DNA of 64,000 nt. Origin: Paenibacillus sp. URB8-2. GTDB taxonomy: Bacteria > Bacillota > Bacilli > Paenibacillales > Paenibacillaceae. The DNA lies in NCBI RefSeq assembly GCF_013393385.1, contig NZ_AP023239.1:5332001-5396000 (forward strand), given 5' to 3'. The position numbers were made by a program, and so were the translations under genes. Below the pieces are notes generated by a model, which saw only the letters and a program-made list of their open reading frames with translations, was not told the DNA's origin and did not search any database. Below, piece by piece: positions 52,263 through 60,828 of the stretch (position 1 is the first letter of the stretch; every line of letters begins with the position of its first letter).

Positions 52263-52811
52263 TTATAAGCCCCGCCCCTTGTACCATTGCCCGTCAAAAG
52301 AAAGGTTCAGCGCCTGTCCCAATAAAGTGCCGAATTGTATGAATTCTCTTCCCCTTGCGGTGATCAGATTTCCGTCCTGGACCAAAGGTTCCTCGGAATA
52401 ATTCTCCGGTTCAAAAACGCCCGTCTTCTGTCGATTTTCCTCCGTCATACCGACCGTATATTTCTTTCCTTGCAGAAGTCCCGCCTTCGCCAGCAGAAAC
52501 GGTGAACTGGAAATACTCGCAATGAGAGAAGCTTTGCTCCCTGTTCTCCGTATAAACTCAATTAAATCCGCCTCATTCTGCAATGCCAGTATATCCATAC
52601 ATCCCGTTAGCAAAAGGCTGTCTATTTCCGCTTGGTTGAATTGGGCAATTGTCGTATCAGGAATACATATTAGTCCCGCCTCTCCCCTGACCGGCTGATC
52701 ATTCAAACCTACGGTTACTACGGGCTTCTTCCCTTGCATAAGAATGGACAATGCGACAGTCATTTCGTACTCGCTAAATTGGGGATACAATAATACTGCC
52801 GTTTTTTTCAT
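52263..52811 (-). CDS. DJ-1/PfpI-fold protein lacking the catalytic cysteine
   Basis: 182 residues. TAVLLYPQFSEYEMTVALSIL and the central SLLLTGCMD and SLIASISSSPFLLAKAGLLQGKK segments match the DJ-1/ThiJ fold. The nucleophile-elbow Cys (usually AICHGP) is replaced by Ser (SISSSP), so classical hydrolase or glyoxalase activity is unlikely. It may bind a ligand or act as a chaperone, which is speculation. The ATG has GGGGGA upstream. Confidence 0.85.
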   Translation of the reverse strand: MKKTAVLLYPQFSEYEMTVALSILMQGKKPVVTVGLNDQPVRGEAGLICIPDTTIAQFNQAEIDSLLLTGCMDILALQNEADLIEFIRRTGSKASLIASISSSPFLLAKAGLLQGKKYTVGMTEENRQKTGVFEPENYSEEPLVQDGNLITARGREFIQFGTLLGQALNLSFDGQWYKGRGL

Positions 52812-52956
52812 AGACTTCCCCCGCCCGCCTCGATATAAATTTCAGTAATTATATGGTAAATCAGACTTGTTCAAGTGTATCACATGCTGCCTTCGCTAGA
52901 AACAGACATCCTCGCCCTCTCACAATCTCTTCAAACGGCATTAAGGCTTTAGACAC

Positions 52957-53005
52957 AAAAATATAAGCCCTTCTCTTCCCGCCTGTTCAGTGGGATGAGG
53001 GGCTT
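52957..53005 (-). terminator. Terminator of the small ORF at 53017-53148
   Basis: On the minus strand AAGCCCCTCATCCC pairs with GGGAAGAGAAGGGCTT (with mismatches), followed by TATATTTTT. It lies 11 nt after the small ORF's stop. Confidence 0.7.
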
Positions 53006-53016
53006 AGCGGAACGAA

Positions 53017-53148
53017 TTATATCCGGACGTCGAACCGTCCTTCGCTGTCCGTCGTTGCCATACTGGCCGCGGCGCTGGAAGTTCCGCCGGAACTGGCCGC
53101 CGATGTGTACAATTTGCTGGTGGCGCCGGATACGGAAGATATATTCAT
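53017..53148 (-). CDS. 43-residue Ser/Ala-rich small protein, unknown function
   Basis: A minus-strand ATG at 53148 follows GGGAG with 5-nt spacing and opens a 43-codon frame starting MNISSVSGATSKLYTSAASS and ending EGRFDVRI, with a terminator 11 nt after the stop. Start signal, stop and terminator in order make a real gene likely. No family is recognised; the composition (Ser, Ala, Gly, Thr) suggests a surface, spore or disordered protein, which is speculation. Confidence 0.55.
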   Translation of the reverse strand: MNISSVSGATSKLYTSAASSGGTSSAAASMATTDSEGRFDVRI

Positions 53149-53288
53149 AGGTACTCCCGACGGTCTGAATGTTTCCTGAAAGCAAGCGGCCCGGCGAAGC
53201 GTTTAATCCGGAATGCGCGAAACTTTATCTGCCATTCGACCGTCTTTATCATTGGATTTATTTTCCATAATAAGGAGTGGTAAGCAGG

Positions 53289-54332
53289 ATGAGAAAACGT
53301 TGGGCATTAATGGTTCTATGTACTGCAATCCTCATTTCGGGTACAGGGTTTGCAGATTCATCCGTAAAGCGGATGGAGTTGTCAAAAACACCGATAGATT
53401 ATAGCCCCGTACGGCCCGCAAGTGACGGACAATTCCATGATGGCTTACTTTTCGCCGAACAATCGGATGGCACTCTTGCCTACTACAACACCAAAGGGCA
53501 AGAAGCCTTTATTCTGCCTGACAACATTAAACCATTGAGCGATTTCTTCGAGCAGCGGGCACTGGTGATAAACAAGACGACCAAGCGAATAGGATACATC
53601 AACACAAAAGGCGCATTAGCGGTTCCTTGCAAGTATGCGGACGGGGGATATTTCTCGGAGGGTGTGGCTCATGTGTCCATTCCCGATTCGGATAAACAGC
53701 TTATAATCGACCGGTCGGGAAAAATGGGGCATGTCTTCCTAAAGAAATACGACTCCGACTTTTATTTCACCGGCGAATTGGCCATTCCTTATCAATACAC
53801 CCGTGGACGCGGGTTTTCCGAAGGATTAGCCCTTGTCCAAAACAGTAAAGGGAAATACGGGTATATTGATGCAGCAGGCAAAACGGTTATTCCTTTTAAG
53901 TACGAAGACGGGGGCGATTTCTCCGAAGGGATGGCGGCTGTGAAGAACACCGAGGGGAGATGGGGATATATCCATACAAGCGGGAAGACTGCTATTCCTT
54001 TTAAATATAAGAGTGCCGGCAACTTCAGTGAGGGATTAGCCATTACGTATAATCGAAGTGGAAAGGTTGGATTTATCGATAAAAATGGCAAATTAATTAT
54101 TGCTTATCAGCAATACAATAGAGCATTTGATTTTAAAGAAGGCTTGGCCTTGGTTGGAATTACATCCGATTCCAATTCGGGCGGCAAATTTGGCTTTATG
54201 GACCGCCAAGGCAAATTGCTTACCGCGCTTGTATATCAGGTGGAATCTTCTTCTTTTAATGGCGGAGCAGCAGTCGGCTTTAAGGGTTTTGGCAAGGGTG
54301 ACATCCTAACCAAGCGTTCTACTTCAAAGTAG
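53289..54332 (+). CDS. Secreted WG-repeat protein
   Basis: 347 residues. A signal peptide at about 1-22 (LMVLCTAILISGTGFA) is followed by at least five WG-type repeats with the cores RIGYINTKG, KYGYIDAAGK, RWGYIHTSGK, KVGFIDKNGK and KFGFMDRQGK, each followed by IPFKY-like and FSEG-LA segments. The repeats form beta structures used for binding; the partner is unknown. The ATG at 53289 has GGAG 11 nt upstream (a GTG at 53277 overlaps the site and is rejected). The gene is more AT-rich than its neighbours. Confidence 0.9.
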   Translation: MRKRWALMVLCTAILISGTGFADSSVKRMELSKTPIDYSPVRPASDGQFHDGLLFAEQSDGTLAYYNTKGQEAFILPDNIKPLSDFFEQRALVINKTTKRIGYINTKGALAVPCKYADGGYFSEGVAHVSIPDSDKQLIIDRSGKMGHVFLKKYDSDFYFTGELAIPYQYTRGRGFSEGLALVQNSKGKYGYIDAAGKTVIPFKYEDGGDFSEGMAAVKNTEGRWGYIHTSGKTAIPFKYKSAGNFSEGLAITYNRSGKVGFIDKNGKLIIAYQQYNRAFDFKEGLALVGITSDSNSGGKFGFMDRQGKLLTALVYQVESSSFNGGAAVGFKGFGKGDILTKRSTSK

Positions 54333-54380
54333 AAGGTTCACCCGGCAGAAAGGAATAGCTGATTAGTAATCTTTAAAAAT

Positions 54381-54415
54381 AGCCGCGGCATCACGCCGCG
54401 GCTTAACGCATTTTT
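54381..54415. terminator. Terminator between convergent WG-repeat and EamA genes
   Basis: AGCCGCGGC and GCCGCGGCT arms with a 5-nt loop, with T runs on the plus side. Confidence 0.75.
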
Positions 54416-54429
54416 ATGAGCTTCAGTTC

Positions 54430-55359
54430 TTATAACTCCGCATTTTCACTTTCGGCTTTTGCAAGATGACGCGCCGAGGTCCCTTTTTGCTCCACCGCTT
54501 TCCTTACCCGCCCGCTAATCAGCGTAATGCTCAGCAGAATGACCGCCAAACCGGCCACCGTATTCAGATAGACCGATTCATGCAGAAAAATCACTCCCCA
54601 CAGCAATCCGAACACCGGGACGAGAAAGGTTACGCTCACTGTTTTGACCGCGCCGACACTTGCGATCAGCCGAAAATAAAGAAGGTAGGCAAAGGCGGTG
54701 CATAACAGCGAAAGGCCGAGCACCGACAGCACCGCCGCCATAGTGGGCCGCTCCGGCGGCGGAAATACTGCGGCGAGCGGCAGCAGCAAGACTGCCGCAC
54801 CGAGCTGCTGGCCGATAGCGAGCGTCAGCGGCGGCACTCCCTTGCCGACCCGGGCCGCGTACAATCCCCCGAATCCATAGGCCAGTGCGGCGCCAAGCGA
54901 GAACAATACGGAGGTCAGCATCGTCTTGTCCATCGGCTCCGGGCTCCAGCCGACCAGAACTCCAACGCCGCCCAGCCCCAAAATAAGTCCCGCCGCCCGG
55001 GTCAAGCCGGGCCTCTCCCCGCCGGTGCCCCAAGCCGCCAGGGCGGCAAAGATCGGCGTGGTCGCATTCAGGATGGCGGCCAGGGAAGCGCTCAGATGCA
55101 GCTCCGCCGCGCAGATGAGCGAGAACGGCAGCGCGGCGTTCAGCCCGCCCAGCAGGAGAAACGGCTTCCAGTGCCTGAGGAGCCCGATTGTGCTGCGCGT
55201 AAGTGCGGCGTACAGCAGCAGGGCGCCGGCCGCGACGGCGACTCTAAGCTCGGTCGTAACGACCGGGCCGAAGATCGGCGAGGCGATGCGCATAAACAGA
55301 AAAGAGGCTCCCCAGATGAGGGCCAGAAGCAGCAGCGCGGACAAATCTTTTCTGCTCAT
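54430..55359 (-). CDS. EamA-family transporter (DMT superfamily)
   Basis: 309 residues from the ATG at 55359, with ten membrane helices in two EamA repeats; the first starts LLALIWGASFLFMRIA, the second LGLSLLCTAFAYLLYFRLI. It exports amino acids, metabolites or drugs; the substrate is unknown. Its ATG overlaps the stop of the MFS gene as ATGA, so the two are translated together. A longer frame running upstream is the MFS gene in another frame. Confidence 0.92.
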   Translation of the reverse strand: MSRKDLSALLLLALIWGASFLFMRIASPIFGPVVTTELRVAVAAGALLLYAALTRSTIGLLRHWKPFLLLGGLNAALPFSLICAAELHLSASLAAILNATTPIFAALAAWGTGGERPGLTRAAGLILGLGGVGVLVGWSPEPMDKTMLTSVLFSLGAALAYGFGGLYAARVGKGVPPLTLAIGQQLGAAVLLLPLAAVFPPPERPTMAAVLSVLGLSLLCTAFAYLLYFRLIASVGAVKTVSVTFLVPVFGLLWGVIFLHESVYLNTVAGLAVILLSITLISGRVRKAVEQKGTSARHLAKAESENAEL

Positions 55360-56594
55360 TCCATCCGCCCCTCTCTTCTCGCCAGCAGGCTGTACGACAG
55401 AACGGAGCAGATGCCTGCGCCCGCGATCACCATTCCCATCGGCAGCGCCGTTTCTCCACCTCCCAAGCCGACAAGCGGGGACACCAGCCCGCCCATCAGC
55501 AGCGGAAGCAGTCCAAGCATCGCGGAGGCGCTCCCCGCATTCTCTCCCTGATCCTGCATCGCCAGCGAAAAGGTGGTCGTCCCCACGAGCCCCACGCTGG
55601 ATACGACAGCGAACAGCGCAATCAGCAGCAGCGCGAGCCCACCTTCGGTCAAGATCGAATACAGCAGGAGCAGGCCGCCCAGTGAGCTTTGAAAGAGCCC
55701 CCATACAAGCACGCCTCTCTCCCCCAGCCGGCCCGATAAACGTCCGGCGACTTGCCCGGTAATGATGATGCCGAGGCCGTTGACGGCAAAGATGAGACTG
55801 TACATTTGCGGAGATACGCCGAAAATATTTTGCAGTACGAAAGATGATCCCGAAATATAGGCGAACATCGCCCCGAAGACAAAGCTTTGCGACAGGACAT
55901 AACCCATAAACCCAGGATTGCGCAGCAGCTTCCTAAAGGTCGTCAGTGTTTCCTTAAGTCCTCCCTTGGAACGGCGCTCCGGCGGCAGGGTCTCCGGCAG
56001 ACGCAGCCAGATGGTCAGGCAAAAAATAACGCCAGCCGCGAACAGCACGAAAAAAACGCCCTGCCAAGTCGTAAACCGCAGCAGCTGGCCGCCGATCACC
56101 GGCGCCGCGATCGGCCCGAGGCCGTTGACGATCATTAAAAGGGCAAAAAAACGGGTCAGCTCGGAACCCGAATAGAGATCGCGGACGGCGGCGCGCGATA
56201 TGACGACTCCCACCGAGCCGGACAGTCCCTGGATCAGGCGCATCACCACCAAAAAACCGATGGATGGGCTGAATGCGCAGAGCAGCGAGGACAGAGCGTA
56301 TACGGACATGCCGATCATCAGCGGGCGGCGGCGTCCGTAAACATCGCTCAGCGGCCCCGCAAGCAGCTGCCCGAGCGCCAGTCCGATCAGGAAGCAGCTC
56401 AGGCTGAGCTGAACGAGCGCGGGCGAAGTGTTAAACGATCTTCCCAGTCCGGGAAGTGCGGGCAGATACATGTCAATCGACAGCGGGCCGATGGTGGCGA
56501 CTGCGCCCAGAATAGCAGCCAACTGAAGTCTCAGCTTCCGGGAAGACCGGATGTCGGCCGGTTCAAGCCTGCTTACTTTAGAGGTTATATCCAT
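55356..56594 (-). CDS. Bcr/CflA-type multidrug efflux MFS transporter
   Basis: 412 residues, twelve membrane helices. The N-terminus LGAVATIGPLSIDMYLPALPGL and loop GPLSDVYGRRRPLMIG are the Bcr/CflA signature; RLIQGLSGSVGVVISRAAVRD is motif C-like. It exports drugs or small metabolites by proton antiport. The ATG at 56594 has GGAAAGG upstream. It forms a two-gene operon with the EamA gene, an unusual pairing of two exporter types. Confidence 0.92.
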   Translation of the reverse strand: MDITSKVSRLEPADIRSSRKLRLQLAAILGAVATIGPLSIDMYLPALPGLGRSFNTSPALVQLSLSCFLIGLALGQLLAGPLSDVYGRRRPLMIGMSVYALSSLLCAFSPSIGFLVVMRLIQGLSGSVGVVISRAAVRDLYSGSELTRFFALLMIVNGLGPIAAPVIGGQLLRFTTWQGVFFVLFAAGVIFCLTIWLRLPETLPPERRSKGGLKETLTTFRKLLRNPGFMGYVLSQSFVFGAMFAYISGSSFVLQNIFGVSPQMYSLIFAVNGLGIIITGQVAGRLSGRLGERGVLVWGLFQSSLGGLLLLYSILTEGGLALLLIALFAVVSSVGLVGTTTFSLAMQDQGENAGSASAMLGLLPLLMGGLVSPLVGLGGGETALPMGMVIAGAGICSVLSYSLLARREGRME

Positions 56595-56797
56595 TGTTCT
56601 ACCTTTCCGTTGCAACCGCATGCTGCTGTTTTTTGTGTCTCTTCATAGTAAACGAAGGAGGCTGAAAAGTTCAATGCCAAGTATCATTCTTAAGCCCGGG
56701 CTGCTTCGCATCCGCCGAGATGATCCCCGGCCATTCAGCATATCTTAAGGTCCTGCTTTTATAATGAGGCCAGCATTCGAATGAGAGGAGAGAAGCA

Positions 56798-58639
56798 ATG
56801 AACTTGCTCAAAAATCATAAATGGATCGCCGGCCTGACCCTGGCGCTGCTGATATCTCTGGGCGTCTGCATATATTCTCTGGCAAAAGTGAGCGGCAGCG
56901 GAGCCTCCGCCGATACCAGTTCCGGCATGCAGTGGCGCGGCGGCGAAGGAGCCCCATTCCGCAGCGGCGAGAGAGGCGCGTTCCCGGGGAGCCGGAACGG
57001 GACGCTGCCCCTCGGGCGGCAGAACGCGACGGACGGCGGTTCTGCGGGGGCAGGCGCAGGCGGCGCAACGGACGGCAGCAGCGGGGCCAGTGCAGCCGCA
57101 GGTTCCGGGAGCGATGCGGCGGGCGAGGCACAGAGCGCCGCAGACGGCAGTAGCGGGGCCAGTGCGGCCGCAGGCTCCGGGAGCGATGCGGCGGGCGCTG
57201 CGCAGAACGCGCCGGGCGGAACCGCGCCCGGCTTCGGCCAAGGCGCAGCTGCCGGTTCCAGATTCGCACGCCCTTCCGGAATGAACGGCGGCGGTGGATT
57301 CGGCGGAGGCGGATTCGGAAGCGACGGCCAGTACGGAACGGCGCTGGCCGTATACGCTGCGCTGTTCGCAGGGCTGCTGGCGGCGGCCTTCTATTATGCG
57401 AAGGCCGGCAAGCTGCGCATTAACGAGAGCCGCAGAGGGCTCGTCGTCGGCCTGCTACTTGCTGCGGGCCTGTGCCTGAAGCTTGCCGCCGCCCCCTGGA
57501 TTTCCGGATACCGGGGCGACATCCGCTTTTTTACAACCTGGGCGCAGGCTGCGGCAAAAGGCCTCGGCACTTTTTACGACACCAGCTCCAGCGATTATCC
57601 GCCGCTGTACATGTACATCCTGTACGCCACCGGCAAAATCGTGACGCTGCCCCAGATCGAGCCCTATTTCCTGACGCTGATCAAGCTTCCTTCCATTATC
57701 GCCGATGCGGTTACCGCAGGTCTGCTGTATAAGGCGGCAAGCCGCTATCTCAGATTCGAGACGGCCTTCTTGATCGCCGGATTTTACATGTTCAACCCGG
57801 CAGTGCTCATCAACGCCACGTTCTGGGGGCAGGTCGATTCCTTTTTCACGATGATCGTAGTCGCGTCCGTGTTGGCGATGACCCGTCAGAAGCTCGGCTG
57901 GGCGGCCTTTTTCCTGACCCTCTCGATTCTGATGAAGCCGCAGGGCATCATCTATACGCCGGTGCTGCTGATCGCGCTTCTCCGGACGGGCAAGCCGTGG
58001 CCTTGGCTGAAAGCGGCGGTGATTGCCGCCGTGACAACCGTTATTGCCGCGCTGCCCTTCTCTTCGGGCAAGAGTCCGCTGTGGCTCTATCAGCTGTACA
58101 GCGGCACAGTGAACGAGTACCCTTACGCTTCGGTGAACGCCTTTAACCTGTTCGGGCTGCTCGGGGCCAATTACGAGGATTCTTCGTCTACGCTCCTGCT
58201 CTTCAGCTACCATATTTGGGGCCTGATCTTTATATTCGCCGCTACGCTGCTGTCGGGCTGGTATTACTTGCGCAGCCGCAGCGCCCCATTCGCTTCCCTG
58301 TCCGCCCTGCTCCTGATATCGGGTGTATTCACCTTCTCATCAAGCATGCATGAGCGATACCTGTTCCCGGCGGCAGCGCTGGCGCTATTGGCCTACGTCT
58401 ATTTCAAAGACAGACGCCTTCTTTGGATGTCCTTCGGCTACAGCGCCACCATCTTCCTCAATACGTATGCCGTCTACTACGGCTACGCGAGCCGCGACGG
58501 CCATGTCGGCTTCCTGCTGTTCTTCTCGGCGCTGCTCAACATTGCCATGTGCATCCTGCTCGTCAAAGTGATGCAGGACCGGTCGCGGCGGCAGACCCAG
58601 GCGAATCAAGCGCAGGCCCTCCTTCAGGAGCCGCTGTAA
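56798..58639 (+). CDS. GT-C-type membrane glycosyltransferase with low-complexity insert
   Basis: 613 residues. A first membrane helix (about 10-30) is followed by a 150-residue Gly/Ala/Ser/Asp-rich stretch, which contains a 24-residue tandem repeat (92-115 and 116-139) and a GGGGFGGGGFG run. From about residue 180 there are about ten helices. GYRGDIRFFTTWA with the Asp in the first loop, DYPPLYMYIL and FNPAVLINATFWGQVDSFF resemble lipid-linked-sugar mannosyl- and glucosyltransferases. The acceptor is unknown. The ATG has AGAGGAG upstream and a TATAAT lies near 56758. Confidence 0.85.
   Translation: MNLLKNHKWIAGLTLALLISLGVCIYSLAKVSGSGASADTSSGMQWRGGEGAPFRSGERGAFPGSRNGTLPLGRQNATDGGSAGAGAGGATDGSSGASAAAGSGSDAAGEAQSAADGSSGASAAAGSGSDAAGAAQNAPGGTAPGFGQGAAAGSRFARPSGMNGGGGFGGGGFGSDGQYGTALAVYAALFAGLLAAAFYYAKAGKLRINESRRGLVVGLLLAAGLCLKLAAAPWISGYRGDIRFFTTWAQAAAKGLGTFYDTSSSDYPPLYMYILYATGKIVTLPQIEPYFLTLIKLPSIIADAVTAGLLYKAASRYLRFETAFLIAGFYMFNPAVLINATFWGQVDSFFTMIVVASVLAMTRQKLGWAAFFLTLSILMKPQGIIYTPVLLIALLRTGKPWPWLKAAVIAAVTTVIAALPFSSGKSPLWLYQLYSGTVNEYPYASVNAFNLFGLLGANYEDSSSTLLLFSYHIWGLIFIFAATLLSGWYYLRSRSAPFASLSALLLISGVFTFSSSMHERYLFPAAALALLAYVYFKDRRLLWMSFGYSATIFLNTYAVYYGYASRDGHVGFLLFFSALLNIAMCILLVKVMQDRSRRQTQANQAQALLQEPL
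57071..57214. repeat. 72-bp tandem duplication within the glycosyltransferase gene
   Basis: Two near-identical 72-bp units (57071-57142, 57143-57214), each starting GACGGCAG and encoding DGSSGASAAAGSGSDAAG. The length is a multiple of three, so the frame is kept. Confidence 0.88.
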
Positions 58640-58668
58640 CCTCGCCCCCGGCCGGGTCCTGCTAACGC

Positions 58669-58727
58669 AAAGCAGCGGCGCTCCCCGAGACGAATATTTG
58701 ACGTCCCGGGACCGCCGCTGCTTTTTT
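58669..58727 (+). terminator. Terminator after the glycosyltransferase gene
   Basis: AAAGCAGCGGCG and CGCCGCTGCTTT arms, followed by T6. Confidence 0.85.
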
Positions 58728-58778
58728 GTGCTGAAATCATTCCGCCGCGCCCGTGCCGTTGTCCCGCTCTCCGTCCGG

Positions 58779-59522
58779 TTAAATAAATCCGCCGTTCACG
58801 CGCACGGTCTGTCCCGTCACCCATTGGGATTCCGGACCGGCCAGGAACATTACAACCTTCGAAATATCCTCCGGCTCAGCCAAGCGTCCGAATGAATTGG
58901 CACTGCCCACCGCCTTGATCTGTTCCTCCGTCTTTCCTACAGTAAAGAGCTCCGTGTTCACCGGACCGGGCGCAACCGCATTAATGGTAATCCCTTTCGG
59001 TCCGAGCTCTTTAGCGAGCTGACGGGTAAACTGCTCCACGGCTCCCTTCGTTCCGGCATAGGTGCTGTAAGCCGGGAACATCTGGCCCGTCACCGATGTA
59101 GAGAAGTTAATAATGCGTCCGTTCTCCTTCATGTGCAGCGCGGCCTGTTGGATAGCAAAAAACGTCCCTTTGACATTAATCGCAAACTGCTTGTCGAAGT
59201 CTTCTTCCGTAGTACTCAAGAGAGGTTTGGTGATCATGACGCCCGCGTTGTTAACGAGGATGTCCACCTGCCCGTAGACGTCCAGCGTCTTCTTGAACAA
59301 GCTCTCAACCTCGGCAACCTTGCTGATGTCCGCTTGAATCGCCACCGCTTCCCCGCCACTTTGCTTGATTCCGGCTACCACTTCCTCGGCCTTTGCAGGG
59401 CTGCTCGCGTAATTGACGACAACCTTTGCCCCGTGCGATGCCAGCTCCTCCGCGATTTTTTGTCCTATTCCGCGCGATGCGCCCGTTACCAAAGCTACTT
59501 TGCCTGCAAGATTCTTTTCCAT
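58779..59522 (-). CDS. SDR-family oxidoreductase (classical)
   Basis: 247 residues from the ATG at 59522, which has GGATGGG 5 nt upstream (an ATG at 59534 abuts AAAGG and is less likely). TGASRGIG binds the cofactor, VDILVNNAGVM and the Ser/Tyr/Lys triad (FSTSVTG, YSTYAGTKGA) are in place. The C-terminus WVTGQTVRVNGGFI is typical of FabG-like 3-oxoacyl reductases or glucose dehydrogenase-like SDRs. NADPH-dependent reduction of a ketone is expected; the substrate is unknown. Confidence 0.92.
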   Translation of the reverse strand: MEKNLAGKVALVTGASRGIGQKIAEELASHGAKVVVNYASSPAKAEEVVAGIKQSGGEAVAIQADISKVAEVESLFKKTLDVYGQVDILVNNAGVMITKPLLSTTEEDFDKQFAINVKGTFFAIQQAALHMKENGRIINFSTSVTGQMFPAYSTYAGTKGAVEQFTRQLAKELGPKGITINAVAPGPVNTELFTVGKTEEQIKAVGSANSFGRLAEPEDISKVVMFLAGPESQWVTGQTVRVNGGFI

Positions 59523-59585
59523 TATATATCCCATCCTTTTTTGTAATGTTTATTAACTTCCTTGCTTCATCCAAAAATCAATCGA

Positions 59586-60491
59586 TTACTGCAAAACGGC
59601 CGGTTTCAACAGCTCCTCCAAACCAATGCGATGCACGAATTCAATGCGCAGCTTCTCCGACAGCTCCGTCACTTCGGCCGCGCCGTCATTCACGAAATCG
59701 ATGACCGAACGTGCAGGGCGGGTTCCAGCCGGCAGGCTGACGATTCGGGCCACTTCGTCCGCGACCGCTTGCGGATCCGCGTCAGGCGGAGTCAAGGCAC
59801 TCAAGCGATCCCCCACCTCGTCAAGCAGGTAGTTAATGCGGTCATAAGCTGCCGAGGTCTTCTCGTCCTGAGGATGGCCCGCGCTTGGAAAATGGGACGT
59901 CCCTTGCGTAAAGGCGCCGGGTACGACAAATGACGTTTCGATGCCGAACTTAGCAACTTCGTAAGCCATGGTCTGGGCCAGGGAGTCCATAGCGGCTTTG
60001 GCGGCTACATAAGGTCCGAGGAACGGAGGGAAGCCGCCGCGTACGGTCGTGCTGCTGATCCAGAGCAGCAGGCCGGATTGCTGCGCCCTCATGTACGGCA
60101 GCGCCGCCCGGTTAACCCTCTGCGTACCCAGGACATTCGTATCGAACACCTTGACCATTTCCTCCGGCGAGAAAGCTTCGGCAACTCCGACGACCAAGTG
60201 GCCGGCATTGTGCATCACAACGTCCAGTTGTCCGTGCTCCTCAATGATTGTCTGCACCGCGCGATCCGCGGATTCCTGCGAAAGCACGTCCAGCTCCACG
60301 GCCTTAATCTTGTAGCCGTTCACTGCGGCGTATTCATGAAGGGCTGTCGCTTTCGAAGCATTGCGCCCCTCTACGTCGCGCATGCTGGCGTATACGGTAT
60401 GACCGGCTACGGCGAGCGTACGAGCGGATAAGTTTCCGATTCCGGTACCTGCGCCCGTTACGAGCACAACGCTCTTTTTGCTTTGATTCAT
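59586..60491 (-). CDS. SDR-family oxidoreductase (second)
   Basis: 301 residues. TGAGTGIG, LDVVMHNAGHL and the YVAAKAAMD active site are intact, and a 50-residue C-terminal extension makes it longer than classical SDRs. An ATG at 60500 abuts AGGAG, so the one at 60491 is preferred. It lies behind a consensus promoter that carries a palindrome and is probably controlled by the upstream TetR protein. The 63-bp gap to the next SDR gene suggests a shared transcript. Confidence 0.92.
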   Translation of the reverse strand: MNQSKKSVVLVTGAGTGIGNLSARTLAVAGHTVYASMRDVEGRNASKATALHEYAAVNGYKIKAVELDVLSQESADRAVQTIIEEHGQLDVVMHNAGHLVVGVAEAFSPEEMVKVFDTNVLGTQRVNRAALPYMRAQQSGLLLWISSTTVRGGFPPFLGPYVAAKAAMDSLAQTMAYEVAKFGIETSFVVPGAFTQGTSHFPSAGHPQDEKTSAAYDRINYLLDEVGDRLSALTPPDADPQAVADEVARIVSLPAGTRPARSVIDFVNDGAAEVTELSEKLRIEFVHRIGLEELLKPAVLQ

Positions 60492-60579
60492 ATTTAACAT
60501 CTCCTTTTGGGGGTTGGCTCGGGTTGTGCCTTATCGTCCAAAATCTCGTTTGCGTGTTCTTGTTGTTCTTGATGACTCG

Positions 60580-60608
60580 ATTATAGAATGACACAAAACA
60601 GATGTCAA
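60580..60608 (-). promoter_or_regulatory. Consensus sigmaA promoter with palindrome in the spacer
   Basis: On the minus strand TTGACA (60603-60608), a 17-bp spacer and TATAAT (60580-60585), a perfect consensus. TGACA and TGTCA half-sites (60589-60607) lie between -35 and -10, where TetR repressors often bind. A second ACAAA/TTTGT pair lies upstream. Confidence 0.8.
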
Positions 60609-60766
60609 CTAACAAAATTGTATATTTGTCATTTATTTATCCAGATGCCGTCTGAAGCCTCTCACAGCCACAAATCCCGGTATTGGTGTAACCCTTGGAG
60701 TGGATCGTCTTTAAGCTGCCCAAAGCTCGGCATCCGTTGCCAAACGCCTTCCTCACCCCAATAACG

Positions 60767-60824
60767 AAAAAATACGCCTCTTAGAAACTAACATCAGGAT
60801 AACCTGACCTGTTTCTAAAAGGCG
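60767..60824 (-). terminator. Terminator of the tetR gene
   Basis: On the minus strand CGCCTTTTAGAAAC pairs with GTTTCTAAGAGGCG, followed by TATTTTTT. Confidence 0.8.
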
Positions 60825-60828
60825 CATT

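Larger units (their letters stand above)
60492..60828. other. 337-bp intergenic region upstream of the SDR operon
   Basis: Holds the SDR promoter and palindrome at 60580-60608, the TetR terminator at 60767-60824 and, between them, no recognisable gene. Confidence 0.7.

Noticed and set aside
52967..53179. Plus-strand frame with a coding-like tail (VYNLLVAPDTEDIFIGTPDG)
   Set aside because: No start codon or ribosome site; the minus-strand frame with start, stop and terminator is better supported.
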